This document shows positions 17,654 to 25,169 of a stretch of 43,093 bases of DNA, piece by piece. The notes below the pieces were generated by a model that was given only the letters and a program-made list of their open reading frames with translations, was not told where the DNA came from and made no database searches. Each line of letters starts with the position of its first letter. Within the stretch, counting starts at the first letter, position 1. This DNA is from an uncultured Clostridia bacterium. GTDB lineage: Bacteria > Bacillota > Clostridia > Peptostreptococcales > Anaerovoracaceae. A program made the position numbers and the translations under genes. Location: contig CALIXS010000012.1 in the NCBI GenBank assembly GCA_938046095.1, forward strand, positions 1-43,093. The letters run 5' to 3'.

Positions 17654-17681
17654 ATTATAACAGGAAGATAGGATTCAGCAA
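17654..17681 (-). promoter_or_regulatory. Promoter of the AraC regulator gene
   Basis: Minus-strand TTGCTG (17681-17676) and TATAAT (17659-17654) are 16 bp apart. The -35 box is itself part of the AGCAAG element, so regulator binding would block it. Confidence 0.6.
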
Positions 17682-17685
17682 GTGA
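17674..17685 (+). promoter_or_regulatory. Proposed operator, distal site
   Basis: TTCAGCAAGTGA. Its AGCAAGT core starts 33 bp (three helical turns) before the core of the proximal site, in the same orientation. Confidence 0.55.
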
Positions 17686-17707
17686 AAATAACAAACTAAT
17701 GCCTTTT

Positions 17708-17720
17708 TTTAGCAAGTCAA
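17708..17720 (+). promoter_or_regulatory. Proposed operator, proximal to GRE promoter
   Basis: TTTAGCAAGTCAA, ending 3 bp before the -35 box of the GRE promoter, the usual place for an AraC activator contacting RNA polymerase. Confidence 0.55.
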
Positions 17721-17723
17721 CTG

Positions 17724-17752
17724 TTGCTTATGCCTCACACCATGCGTATAAT
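17724..17752 (+). promoter_or_regulatory. Promoter of the GRE-activase operon
   Basis: TTGCTT (17724-17729), 17 bp, TATAAT (17747-17752); leader of about 70 nt before ATG 17829, which follows AGGGGAGG. Confidence 0.65.
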
Positions 17753-17828
17753 TTCATTAAAGAAAGCTTGAAAAATGTCCGTTTTTACGCAAACATGTCT
17801 GTGCCGTTACAAATAAGGGGAGGTTTTT

Positions 17829-20207
17829 ATGTTAAATGAACGTTTATCCCGAATGAGAGAAAAGCTTTTAAACTCCAGACCGTGCATTACTGCCGAGCGG
17901 CTGGTGCTGGAAACAGAGGCATATAAAAAATTTGCAGGCGATGCTATTCCTATCTTTCGAGCTAAAGTTGTTCGTTATATTATGGAAAACATGACCACAC
18001 TGCTGATGGAAGATGAGCTGATTGTCGGCACTTCAACAAATAAGTACCGTGGAGCTAATCTGCATCCGGAATTCCAGTCCAGCACGAAGTTCTATCTGGA
18101 AGAGCTGGATGAATTTCCTACACGCACAAAGGATCCTTATGATATTTCTTCAGAAGATCGCAAGTTGATCTTGAATATTCTCCCTTACTGGGAAGATAAG
18201 TCCATGCAGGATATTTCCGAGTCTGCATTGCCGGCACACACTGTAGATTTAATTAGCGATAATATCATCACCGTCGGTTTGACTAACGGTGTGTCCGGGG
18301 AGACCACATGTGACCATGAAAAACTGCTTCGTGTCGGCTTGAAGGGATACATGGAGGAATGCCAAAGTAATATTGCTGCCATGCACCCTAAGTGTCAGTT
18401 GGATGAAGAGAAAATAAATTTCTGGCAGGCATGTATTATTCAGTGTGAGGGACTTATTACTTACGCCCATCGTATGGCAGATGAGGCTGAACGTCAAGCC
18501 GGTGCATGCACCGATACCAAGCGTAGGCAGGAACTGTTGACAATTGCCGAAAATTGCCGTGTGGTGCCGGAAAATCCTCCCCGTAACTTTCAACAGGCAT
18601 TACAGCTGATTTGGTTTGTCCATGTCTACTTTCACATTGAGGTCTGTACTACCGCTAACGGTTTTGGACGCTTTGATCAGTATATGTGGCCATATTATAA
18701 GAAAGATGTTATTGATGAGAAAAAAATCACAGCAGATGAAGCTCTGGAAATATTGGAATGCTTCTATCTTAAAGCATGTGAAGTATTTGAAGTCCGTGAT
18801 CGTTGGTACGCCACTTCTTTCGCCGGTTATCCTATGTGGGAGCTGCTGATGGTGGGTGGGCAGACTCCCGACGGAAAAGACGCCACCAACGCGTTGTCAT
18901 ATGTCTGCCTTGAGGCAGCTGATCTATTAAAAACGACCCAACCCGTTATGGCTGTCCGCGTCTGGGATGGCACGCCTGAGACATTGATACGTAAAGGTTG
19001 CGAAATGATTCAGGATGGTCAGGCAAACCCCGGCTTTTTCAACGACAATATAGCCATACAAATGTCTTTGGGGAAGGGGTGCAGCATAGAAGAAGCCCGC
19101 GACTGGACTATCGTCGGCTGCATTCAGCCCGCTCCGGGAGGGGGAACTACCGATGGTTCTCCGGATGCCGGTTATGTGAATATGGGCAAGATGGTAGAGT
19201 TTGTGCTGCATAACGGTATGGATCCCGATACGGGTAAGGTTGTGGGTTTGCAAACAGGCGACCCTTGCCGGTTCCGGAATATCGAAGAATTCAAGAACGC
19301 TTTAAAGAAGCAGATCCTGCACCATTACCGTATCGTCTGTGACGGGTACAACACCATGCAGAGCATGCACATGACACGCTATCCCGTGATCTTTGCCAGC
19401 ATGGTCACGAGGGGCTGCGTGGAGAGTGGCCGCTCGGTGCAGCAAGGCGGCGCCAAATATAGTACAGCCGGTCTATATATCACAGGTGCTGCCAATATGG
19501 CGGATTCGATTGCTGCTATAGATACATGTGTTTTCAAAGATAAGGACATCACAATGGAGCAACTTATAGTTGCTTTGGATAATAACTTTGAAGGTGAGGA
19601 GCGCATTCGTCAACTATTACTCAATAAACCTCCTAAATTTGGTAATGATAATGAATATGTAGACAATATTTACCGTGAAATGATGCAATTTATTGCTTCT
19701 AACGTGCAGGAATGGCCTGATGCCAGAGGAGGACGTTATTCATTTAATGTTCATTCCCAGACTGTAAATGTATCTCATGGTATGGTATGCGGTGCTACTC
19801 CCGATGGTCGCTGCGCCGGAGAGCCGTTCTGTGATAATGCTTCCCCTATGATGGGGCGTGATATAGCCGGTCCTACCGCAACGGTAAAGTCTGTGGCTTC
19901 TATGGGGCAAGCCGCTTTTCATGATGGTGCTTTGTTTAATCTACGGTTCGATCCTAACGGTGTAAAGGGTGAAAAGGGTCTGAATATCATTGAGGGTGTT
20001 ATTCGGACATATTTTGAACATGGGGGAGAACATATCCAAATCAATGTTGTAGATAACGAGACCTTGAGAGATGCTCAGATCCATCCTGAAATGCATCGCG
20101 GTCTGATGGTCCGCGTAGCGGGCTATATGGCGTACTTTACCGAGTTGGATAAGAGTGCGCAGGACACTATTATTTGTCGTACTCCTCATTATGCCAAGGC
20201 GAACTGA
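17829..20207 (+). CDS. Glycyl radical enzyme of unassigned substrate
   Basis: A 792-residue member of the pyruvate formate-lyase/diol-dehydratase superfamily. The C-terminal radical loop is RVAGYMAYFTELD with the radical Gly765. The thiyl Cys is Cys431 in VGCIQPAPGGG. In choline, glycerol, hydroxyproline and isethionate enzymes, as I recall, the residue two places after the Cys is Glu, acting as base; here it is Gln433. The loop that follows (GGGTTDGSPDAGYVNMGKMVEF) is also unlike those. The size and the DAGYVNM-EFVL stretch place it in the PFL2-like branch rather than PFL itself. Its activase overlaps its stop codon. Decarboxylation, C-S cleavage or radical addition are all possible; neighbours (amino-acid symporter, SDR, PLP lyase) favour an amino-acid-like or derived substrate. 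Confidence 0.9.
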   Translation: MLNERLSRMREKLLNSRPCITAERLVLETEAYKKFAGDAIPIFRAKVVRYIMENMTTLLMEDELIVGTSTNKYRGANLHPEFQSSTKFYLEELDEFPTRTKDPYDISSEDRKLILNILPYWEDKSMQDISESALPAHTVDLISDNIITVGLTNGVSGETTCDHEKLLRVGLKGYMEECQSNIAAMHPKCQLDEEKINFWQACIIQCEGLITYAHRMADEAERQAGACTDTKRRQELLTIAENCRVVPENPPRNFQQALQLIWFVHVYFHIEVCTTANGFGRFDQYMWPYYKKDVIDEKKITADEALEILECFYLKACEVFEVRDRWYATSFAGYPMWELLMVGGQTPDGKDATNALSYVCLEAADLLKTTQPVMAVRVWDGTPETLIRKGCEMIQDGQANPGFFNDNIAIQMSLGKGCSIEEARDWTIVGCIQPAPGGGTTDGSPDAGYVNMGKMVEFVLHNGMDPDTGKVVGLQTGDPCRFRNIEEFKNALKKQILHHYRIVCDGYNTMQSMHMTRYPVIFASMVTRGCVESGRSVQQGGAKYSTAGLYITGAANMADSIAAIDTCVFKDKDITMEQLIVALDNNFEGEERIRQLLLNKPPKFGNDNEYVDNIYREMMQFIASNVQEWPDARGGRYSFNVHSQTVNVSHGMVCGATPDGRCAGEPFCDNASPMMGRDIAGPTATVKSVASMGQAAFHDGALFNLRFDPNGVKGEKGLNIIEGVIRTYFEHGGEHIQINVVDNETLRDAQIHPEMHRGLMVRVAGYMAYFTELDKSAQDTIICRTPHYAKAN

Positions 20208-21133
20208 TGCCAATGAAAACACTTATAGGCAACATACAGAAATTTTCCACTGAAGACGGACCCGGAATTCGCACCACGGTATTTTTAAAGGGGTGTCCGC
20301 TTAGATGCGCCTGGTGCCATAATCCGGAGCTTATCGAGCACGGTCAGCAACTGATACAGATGCCCAAAAGTTGCATTCATTGTGGATACTGCCTAAGCCA
20401 TTGTCTTCGTAATGCTATCTATGTGGATGAGGAAAAAAATATTGCCGTTGCCCGTGAAAAGTGTAACAATTGCTTCATATGTGCTGATTTCTGCTATGCT
20501 GGAGGACTGCGGAAGGTCGCCCTTGAAATGACGGCTGAGGAGGTTATGCGGAAGGTCATTCAAGATAAGAGCTTCTACGATCATACCGGTGGTGGGATGA
20601 CGATCAGCGGCGGAGAGCTGTTGGATCACCCCGGTTTTGTATGGGAACTACTGGCAATTGCGGAAAAAGAAGGTGTTTCGGTCTGCCTGGATACATCTGG
20701 TTTCGGTGATGGCGACACATTATTACAAATGGCGCGTACGCCTACGGTGTCTCACGTTCTTTACGATATGAAATCCGTAGATAATCATGTACATTTGTTG
20801 TATACCGGTCAAGAAAATACTAGGATCTTGGAAAATTTGGAAAAGATAGCAAGCGATCCGATAGTGCATGACAAAATCCAAATGCGTATGCCTCTGATTG
20901 CGGGCGTCAACGATTCGCCTGCGATTATTGAGGATACCGCGCAGTTGTATCAAAGCCTATCTTTAAGGCAGGTTGCTTTGCTTCCTTATCACAATCTGGG
21001 AATAGACAAAATGCGCCACATAGGAGGCATCCAAAAAAATTTTGTCCCCCCGTCTGATGCGAGTATTTCGATGATCAAGCAATATTTTGAAACCTTCGCG
21101 AGAATGGAAGTCGAGCTTCTTGGAAAGGTATAG
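20207..21133 (+). CDS. Glycyl-radical enzyme activating enzyme (radical SAM)
   Basis: Radical SAM activase of 308 residues that installs the glycyl radical on the upstream enzyme. The SAM cluster is GCPLRCAWCHNPE (Cys30, Cys34, Cys37). Two ferredoxin-like clusters follow (CIHCGYCLSHC and CNNCFICADFC), as in activases of the dehydratase branch and unlike short PFL activase. The N-terminal STEDGPGIRTTVFLKG and the central GGGMTISGGE (SAM carboxylate/amino binding) are standard. Its ATG (20207) shares bases with the TGA of the GRE gene (TGATG), so translation is coupled; an ATG two codons later is the alternative start. The frame is open further upstream but inside the GRE gene. Partner identity is clear from position. 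Confidence 0.93.
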   Translation: MPMKTLIGNIQKFSTEDGPGIRTTVFLKGCPLRCAWCHNPELIEHGQQLIQMPKSCIHCGYCLSHCLRNAIYVDEEKNIAVAREKCNNCFICADFCYAGGLRKVALEMTAEEVMRKVIQDKSFYDHTGGGMTISGGELLDHPGFVWELLAIAEKEGVSVCLDTSGFGDGDTLLQMARTPTVSHVLYDMKSVDNHVHLLYTGQENTRILENLEKIASDPIVHDKIQMRMPLIAGVNDSPAIIEDTAQLYQSLSLRQVALLPYHNLGIDKMRHIGGIQKNFVPPSDASISMIKQYFETFARMEVELLGKV

Positions 21134-21300
21134 TGATTTTTTTATGACCTCTGATCTACGGTTATATACCTCTGTACGACCATGAAAACTGCAAAATCTG
21201 TAGGTTTTGCGGCTTTCACGTCGATTCTCTCAGATGTGGGTTATTAACTTGCAATTCCGCTATATACGTTTACTTTTCTCATATGCTTAGGAGGTTCCCA
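21134..21300. other. Gap between activase and the C_GCAxxG gene
   Basis: 167 bp containing a hairpin CTGCAAAA/TTTTGCGG (about 21189-21212) followed by CTTTC, a weak terminator or processing site, then AT-rich sequence with TATATA before the next ribosome site. The downstream pair may have a separate weak promoter. Confidence 0.4.
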
Positions 21301-21846
21301 ATGAAAGACTATACCGTACTTACACCCGAAGAAAAAGAAGCTCTCGTGCAAAAAGCGATGGCCGTGGGATTTCAAACGGAAACGGATTACGGCAATTGCA
21401 TTCAAAGTGCGCTAAACGGTATGTATACGGCGTTCCCTGATATAGGATTGACGGAAGATATGCTACAGGCCTGCTTTGGTATCGCCGGTGGATGCGGGCT
21501 GTCCCTAATGGGAACATGTGGCGCGTTGAATGCTGCTGCATGGATAATCAGTATGTTTTACGGCCGGCCGATAAACGACCTCGACGGCAAATATGATGAT
21601 TGCCAAGTCATTATCAGGACGGTCGTGGAACGTTTTAGAGAGCGCTATGGCGGTATTCTTTGCCATGAGGTATTGACCCATAATATGGGAGCTCCCTATG
21701 ACTGGAAAACGCCTGAAGGTGATGCTGAATATACCGCTCACAATGGAGTATTCCATTGTTCTACGGCCGTAGCATTCTGCAATGAGATCGTAGCTCGCAT
21801 GATAGTTAACGGCGAGTTGAAATATACGAACAAAAAGGAGAAATAA
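21301..21846 (+). CDS. C_GCAxxG_C_C family redox protein
   Basis: A 181-residue protein of the C_GCAxxG_C_C (split-Soret-related) family. The pattern is NCIQSALNGMYTAF, then QACFGIAGGCGLSLMGTCGALNAAAWI and a later conserved Cys in GILCHEV and HCSTAVAF, so at least five cysteines are placed as in the family. Members are thought to bind an iron-sulfur or other redox centre and are common next to anaerobic oxidoreductases; the biochemical role is unsettled. The start is the ATG at 21301 behind TAGGAGG; an upstream ATG at 21283 precedes the ribosome site and is rejected. It ends one base before the PLP-enzyme gene, so the two are co-translated and likely work in one step or one electron route. 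Confidence 0.82.
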   Translation: MKDYTVLTPEEKEALVQKAMAVGFQTETDYGNCIQSALNGMYTAFPDIGLTEDMLQACFGIAGGCGLSLMGTCGALNAAAWIISMFYGRPINDLDGKYDDCQVIIRTVVERFRERYGGILCHEVLTHNMGAPYDWKTPEGDAEYTAHNGVFHCSTAVAFCNEIVARMIVNGELKYTNKKEK

Positions 21847-21847
21847 T

Positions 21848-23014
21848 ATGGATCGTATGCTTTTTGATATCCCCAAAAGTCGGCGTAACACAAATTCCTC
21901 CAAATGGAGCGTAGCCGAGAATGAGTTGCCTATGTCCATGGCTGATATGGACTTTGAAACAGCACCGGCGATAAAGCAGGCCTTTGCAGACCGTATCGCA
22001 CAAGGCATTTTCGGTTACACGGATGTGCCCGAGGATTGGGCGGATTCCTATGTAGATTGGTGGAGGGAACGTCATCACTTTACGATGGAGCGAAATTGGC
22101 TGGTATACAGCGCTGGCGTGATATCTACGATTTCCAGCGCCGTTAGGAAGTTTACCGCACCGGCGGAAAAAATCCTGATCCTCACACCTGCTTATAATAT
22201 CTTCTTTAACTCTGTGATCAATAATGGTCGTTATGTGATCCAGTGCTCACTTCGAAATCAGAACGGCGTGTATTCGATCAACTTTGAAGATTTGGAAGAA
22301 AAGTTGGCAGACCCTCAGGTTTCTATGATGATACTCTGCAACCCTCATAACCCTGTGGGAAAGATATGGGAAAGAGATGTGCTGATCCGTATTGCCGATC
22401 TATGCAAGAGTCACGGTGTATTTGTACTTTCCGATGAAATACACTGCGATATCGTAGATCCGGGCAAGGAGTATATCCCTTTTGCTTCTGTATCCGAAAC
22501 TGCCGCAGATATCAGCATTACCTGTATTGCACCTACTAAAGCGTTTAATCTGGCCGGGGTCCAAACCTCTGCCGTAATGTCAGCAAATCCAGTATTGCGT
22601 CATCGAATTTGGCGCGCGTTAAATACCGATGAGGTGGGCGAGCCCAATATGTTAGGAGCCATTGCACCTGCTGTCGCTTTTCGTTTTGGCGCTGAATGGT
22701 TGGATTTTCTACGTATCTACACATATGAGAACAAAGAGTTTGTTCGGCAATATATTGCAGAGCATGTAAAAAATGTATCTGTTACACCATCAGAAGCCAC
22801 ATACCTTCTTTGGCTTGATTGCCGTAAAAGATGTGGAGATTCCGACAGGTTAACTAGGTTCTTGAGAAGGACAACAGGACTGATCCTTAATAACGGTGCC
22901 GTGTATGGAGACAGTGGTAACGGTTTCTTGCGCATCAACCTGGCATGTCCTCGCTGCGTGGTCGAGGACGGTATTCAACGTTTTGAGCAAGGCATCAATG
23001 CATTTTCCCAGTGA
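21848..23014 (+). CDS. MalY/PatB-type PLP aminotransferase or C-S lyase
   Basis: A 388-residue fold-type I PLP enzyme of the MalY/PatB group. Marks are LPMSMADMDF near the N-terminus, the CNPHNPVGKIW motif, LSDEIHCDIV with the PLP-pyridine Asp, and the Schiff-base Lys231 in APTKAFNLAG; FLRINLACPR has the carboxylate-binding Arg. Most characterised members are cystathionine beta-lyases/cysteine desulfhydrases, some are aminotransferases. Being last in a locus with a CoADR-rhodanese enzyme, release of a thiol or sulfide from an amino acid is attractive but inferred. It starts one base after the previous stop. Family call is firm, reaction is not. Confidence 0.88.
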   Translation: MDRMLFDIPKSRRNTNSSKWSVAENELPMSMADMDFETAPAIKQAFADRIAQGIFGYTDVPEDWADSYVDWWRERHHFTMERNWLVYSAGVISTISSAVRKFTAPAEKILILTPAYNIFFNSVINNGRYVIQCSLRNQNGVYSINFEDLEEKLADPQVSMMILCNPHNPVGKIWERDVLIRIADLCKSHGVFVLSDEIHCDIVDPGKEYIPFASVSETAADISITCIAPTKAFNLAGVQTSAVMSANPVLRHRIWRALNTDEVGEPNMLGAIAPAVAFRFGAEWLDFLRIYTYENKEFVRQYIAEHVKNVSVTPSEATYLLWLDCRKRCGDSDRLTRFLRRTTGLILNNGAVYGDSGNGFLRINLACPRCVVEDGIQRFEQGINAFSQ

Positions 23015-23430
23015 GATGTGTTTTATTCTGCCGAAATCGATGGATGAACCGAAGTCGGTCGGTTTACTATGGGTGATAATTTTTATAATACTATATGGGA
23101 TAGTATCCATAATCTTTCACAAATTCATTTTCCTGCCGTTCTATGATTACAATACATGTGTTACATCGCAACCGGCAATAAATATAGTACAAAGCTTTTT
23201 TCAAAACTTAAATACACGTGTTTCCGTTGCGGATCGAAAGGCTATTATAGATATTACGGAATACCTGAATCAAAATTTATCAAAGGATTTTCCACTGATT
23301 GCATTGTCAACATATGCATATATGAACATTTCAAAATTTAAGTATGTATTTAAGACTGGTGTTGGTCAGGTATTTTCCGAAAAGTATTCCGGTTATCTTG
23401 CGCTTCCCATATTGAACGGCAAAAAACATC
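23015..23430. other. AT-rich region after the PLP gene with a regulator relic
   Basis: Only the AraC relic at 23175-23411 is recognisable. Upstream of it, a hydrophobic frame (VGLLWVIIFIILYGIVSII) has no start or ribosome site and is probably chance. No clear rightward terminator was seen other than the shared hairpin at 23432-23459. Confidence 0.4.
23175..23411 (+). pseudogene. AraC-type helix-turn-helix relic
   Basis: The frame reads ADRKAIIDITEYLNQNLSKD, then FPLIALSTYAYMNISKFKYVFK and TGVGQVFSEKY. This matches the first helix-turn-helix and linker of AraC C-terminal domains. No in-frame start or ribosome site is present and the second helix-turn-helix is missing: after FSEKY the sequence becomes unrelated. 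It is a broken remnant of a second regulator at the far end of the GRE locus, perhaps left by a rearrangement. Its HTH is not close to that of the intact regulator at 15753-17612. Confidence 0.55.
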
Positions 23431-23459
23431 CGAGGCGCTCCCCTAAGGAAAGCGCCTCG
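23421..23459 (-). terminator. Terminator of the LysM-protein gene
   Basis: GAGGCGCT/AGCGCCTC stem (23432-23459) with an A6 run on the plus strand at 23421-23426, read as T-rich tail on the minus strand. It may also stop rightward transcription. Confidence 0.7.
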
Positions 23460-23480
23460 TTAATCATCCCTGTTAAGTTT

Positions 23481-24719
23481 TCAGCCTATATGGATATACC
23501 CTATGAATGCCGCACTGCAGCTTATTGGTCCCAGCGCGGTAGTTCCGCCGCACCAGCCGCCGTGAACTGCCATGCCGCCTCCGGCATAAACCGCCACATG
23601 CGTGGAATAGATGATGATGTCACCAGGTACAGGATTGCTCGTCCATGAACCGAGAGATGCATACTGCTGAGGCCAGCCGCGGAAGTATATCCCCGCTGCA
23701 GCGAGCGAGTTCGATACGAGACTCGTGCAGTCCTGCCATACACCTATCTGCGAATATGCCGCTGAAAGGGTTGCGCTTGCTATATCGGATGACACAGCTT
23801 CGGATGCTGCCGCACTGTTGTTTGTATTGCTTACCGATGAACCTGAAGACGGCGCCGCCTCTACCTCATCGTGCGACTCCGAGCTTTCTTCGTCCGGCTG
23901 TTCTGCCGGGGCTTCTTCTTCGGCTTCAGGTTCAGGCTCAGATTCCTCTTCCTTTACCTTTGTGCCTCTGCGGATCACCTCCGCAACAGGAGCTGCCGTT
24001 TCAACCGACTTCATCTCAGTACGCGATGTTTCGGCTCCGTTCTGTTCTACTACGAGCTCGACAACCCTGCGGCTTCCGTCCACGCCCGGCGTAACGATCT
24101 CTTCCTCGCCCTCGTACAGCTCGTCGGTGTCCTCATAGACCGTGTCGTATGCGAGCGCTTTGTCGCTCGTTACCTGCTGCTGTGTGGTAACAGTTATATT
24201 CGATGATACTTTTCTGAATAATATTTTGTCTCCCGGAGCGATATTTTCTATATCGAGATCCGGATTGTCAGCCTGTATAGACGCGATATCCGTATCGAAT
24301 GCGATTGCTATGTTCCACAGTGTGTCGCCGTCCCGAACGGTGTATATACATTCGGTACTGTTGCCCGCAACAAGCTCGTCTACGATCTTCTGAGGATTTT
24401 CTGTCAGTTCCGTCGTATCGCTGATCGCCTTGACCGTTATCATCTCGGCTTTCATCTCAGGGTCTACAGTCACAGCCGTGACCATATCGCCTTCATCGAC
24501 ATAATAATCCTTAACGCTCTGAATCAGCGATTCTGCCTCGGCTTCCGTTGCGACCGTAGCTACCACCTTGTCGCCCAGCTTGACCTGCCAATAGTTGACC
24601 GTAAGTCCATAGGCAGTCACCGCCGAAGCCGCGAATGTTGCCGTCAGGACCAGCGCTATTATCAGCACAAGTATGAGAAGCGATTTCTTTCGTGATTTGA
24701 TTGATTCGGTTAAACTCAT
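23481..24719 (-). CDS. Exported cell-wall protein: LysM, G5 and NlpC/P60-like domains
   Basis: A 412-residue surface protein. A basic N-terminus (KSRKKS) and one hydrophobic helix (about residues 13-36) form a signal anchor. LysM (YTVRDGDTLWNIA to GDKILF, about 125-165) should bind peptidoglycan; a G5-like stretch follows (about 170-240), then an acidic Glu/Pro and Ser-rich linker (about 245-305). The C-terminus has a papain-like peptidoglycan amidase/endopeptidase core with Cys in QDCTSLVSNSL and His in STHVAVYAGGG. The start is the ATG at 24719 behind GGAAAGGAC; an ATG 17 codons upstream lies in the leader and lacks a ribosome site. It is monocistronic with its own promoter and a structured leader, suggesting RNA-level control. 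Confidence 0.88.
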   Translation of the reverse strand: MSLTESIKSRKKSLLILVLIIALVLTATFAASAVTAYGLTVNYWQVKLGDKVVATVATEAEAESLIQSVKDYYVDEGDMVTAVTVDPEMKAEMITVKAISDTTELTENPQKIVDELVAGNSTECIYTVRDGDTLWNIAIAFDTDIASIQADNPDLDIENIAPGDKILFRKVSSNITVTTQQQVTSDKALAYDTVYEDTDELYEGEEEIVTPGVDGSRRVVELVVEQNGAETSRTEMKSVETAAPVAEVIRRGTKVKEEESEPEPEAEEEAPAEQPDEESSESHDEVEAAPSSGSSVSNTNNSAAASEAVSSDIASATLSAAYSQIGVWQDCTSLVSNSLAAAGIYFRGWPQQYASLGSWTSNPVPGDIIIYSTHVAVYAGGGMAVHGGWCGGTTALGPISCSAAFIGYIHIG

Positions 24720-24723
24720 TTTT

Positions 24724-24887
24724 TGTCCTTTCCGGTTTTCTGTCCTTTCCGTCGCCGATGAACAAAACATCAGCGCAACCGGTCGGGGGACCGCTTAGAC
24801 TTCCTTATAAAAGCTTGAGCTTCATCACCATGATGAGCCCGGCTTGCCCCGCAACATCAAACATGCCCGGTTCTTAACCATAACACG
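24724..24887 (-). ncRNA. Structured 5' leader of the wall-hydrolase gene (candidate riboswitch)
   Basis: Between the promoter and the start lies a leader of about 165 nt. AACCGG (24872-24867 on the minus strand) can pair with CCGGTT (24782-24777), closing a domain that contains a stem-loop GCTCATCA-TGG-TGATGA and a GGTC-CCCC-GACC hairpin. After it come two near-identical GGAAAGGACA copies, the second serving as ribosome site. Wall hydrolases in Bacillota are often under c-di-AMP (ydaO) riboswitches, but I do not find the conserved ydaO core, so the class is unknown. Confidence 0.4.
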
Positions 24888-24916
24888 ATGATACTCCTTA
24901 TACATTTAAGAGTCAA
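24888..24916 (-). promoter_or_regulatory. Promoter of the LysM-protein gene
   Basis: Minus-strand TTGACT (24916-24911), 17 bp, TATCAT (24893-24888). Confidence 0.65.
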
Positions 24917-25103
24917 CACTTTTATGTTTTTTTTACACTTTCATCACATTATCTTGCGCACGAAACTTCTATTTTTCAATGATTATCTCATTAAAAAAAT
25001 CTTAAATTGTCTTAAGAATTTTGTATACTGTTTCGCATAATTATAAATCATTATTGCATATACACGGGTTTTTCTATCATTTTATATACATTTTCATCAA
25101 AAT
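24917..25103. other. AT-rich intergenic stretch
   Basis: No ORF. It contains several CTTAAG-type short palindromes (for example around 25000-25020) and T/A runs upstream of the LysM promoter. No further site can be named. Confidence 0.4.
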
Positions 25104-25137
25104 GAAAAAACTTCTTAAGAATTTTTCTTAAGAAGTC
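25104..25137 (-). terminator. addA terminator
   Basis: ACTTCTTAAGAA and its complement form a stem of about 12 bp around a short loop, followed on the minus strand by TTTTTTC. Confidence 0.75.
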
Positions 25138-25169
25138 TTAATACTCAATATCATTATCGTCTGCAATGC

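Noticed and set aside
22896..23648. 250-residue ORF overlapping the PLP gene
   Set aside because: Most of it is a shadow of the PLP gene and of the LysM gene; only the AraC-like relic within it is real.
24724..24887. c-di-AMP (ydaO) or c-di-GMP riboswitch call for the wall-hydrolase leader
   Set aside because: The location fits but the conserved cores of these classes are not recognisable; kept only as an unclassified structured leader.
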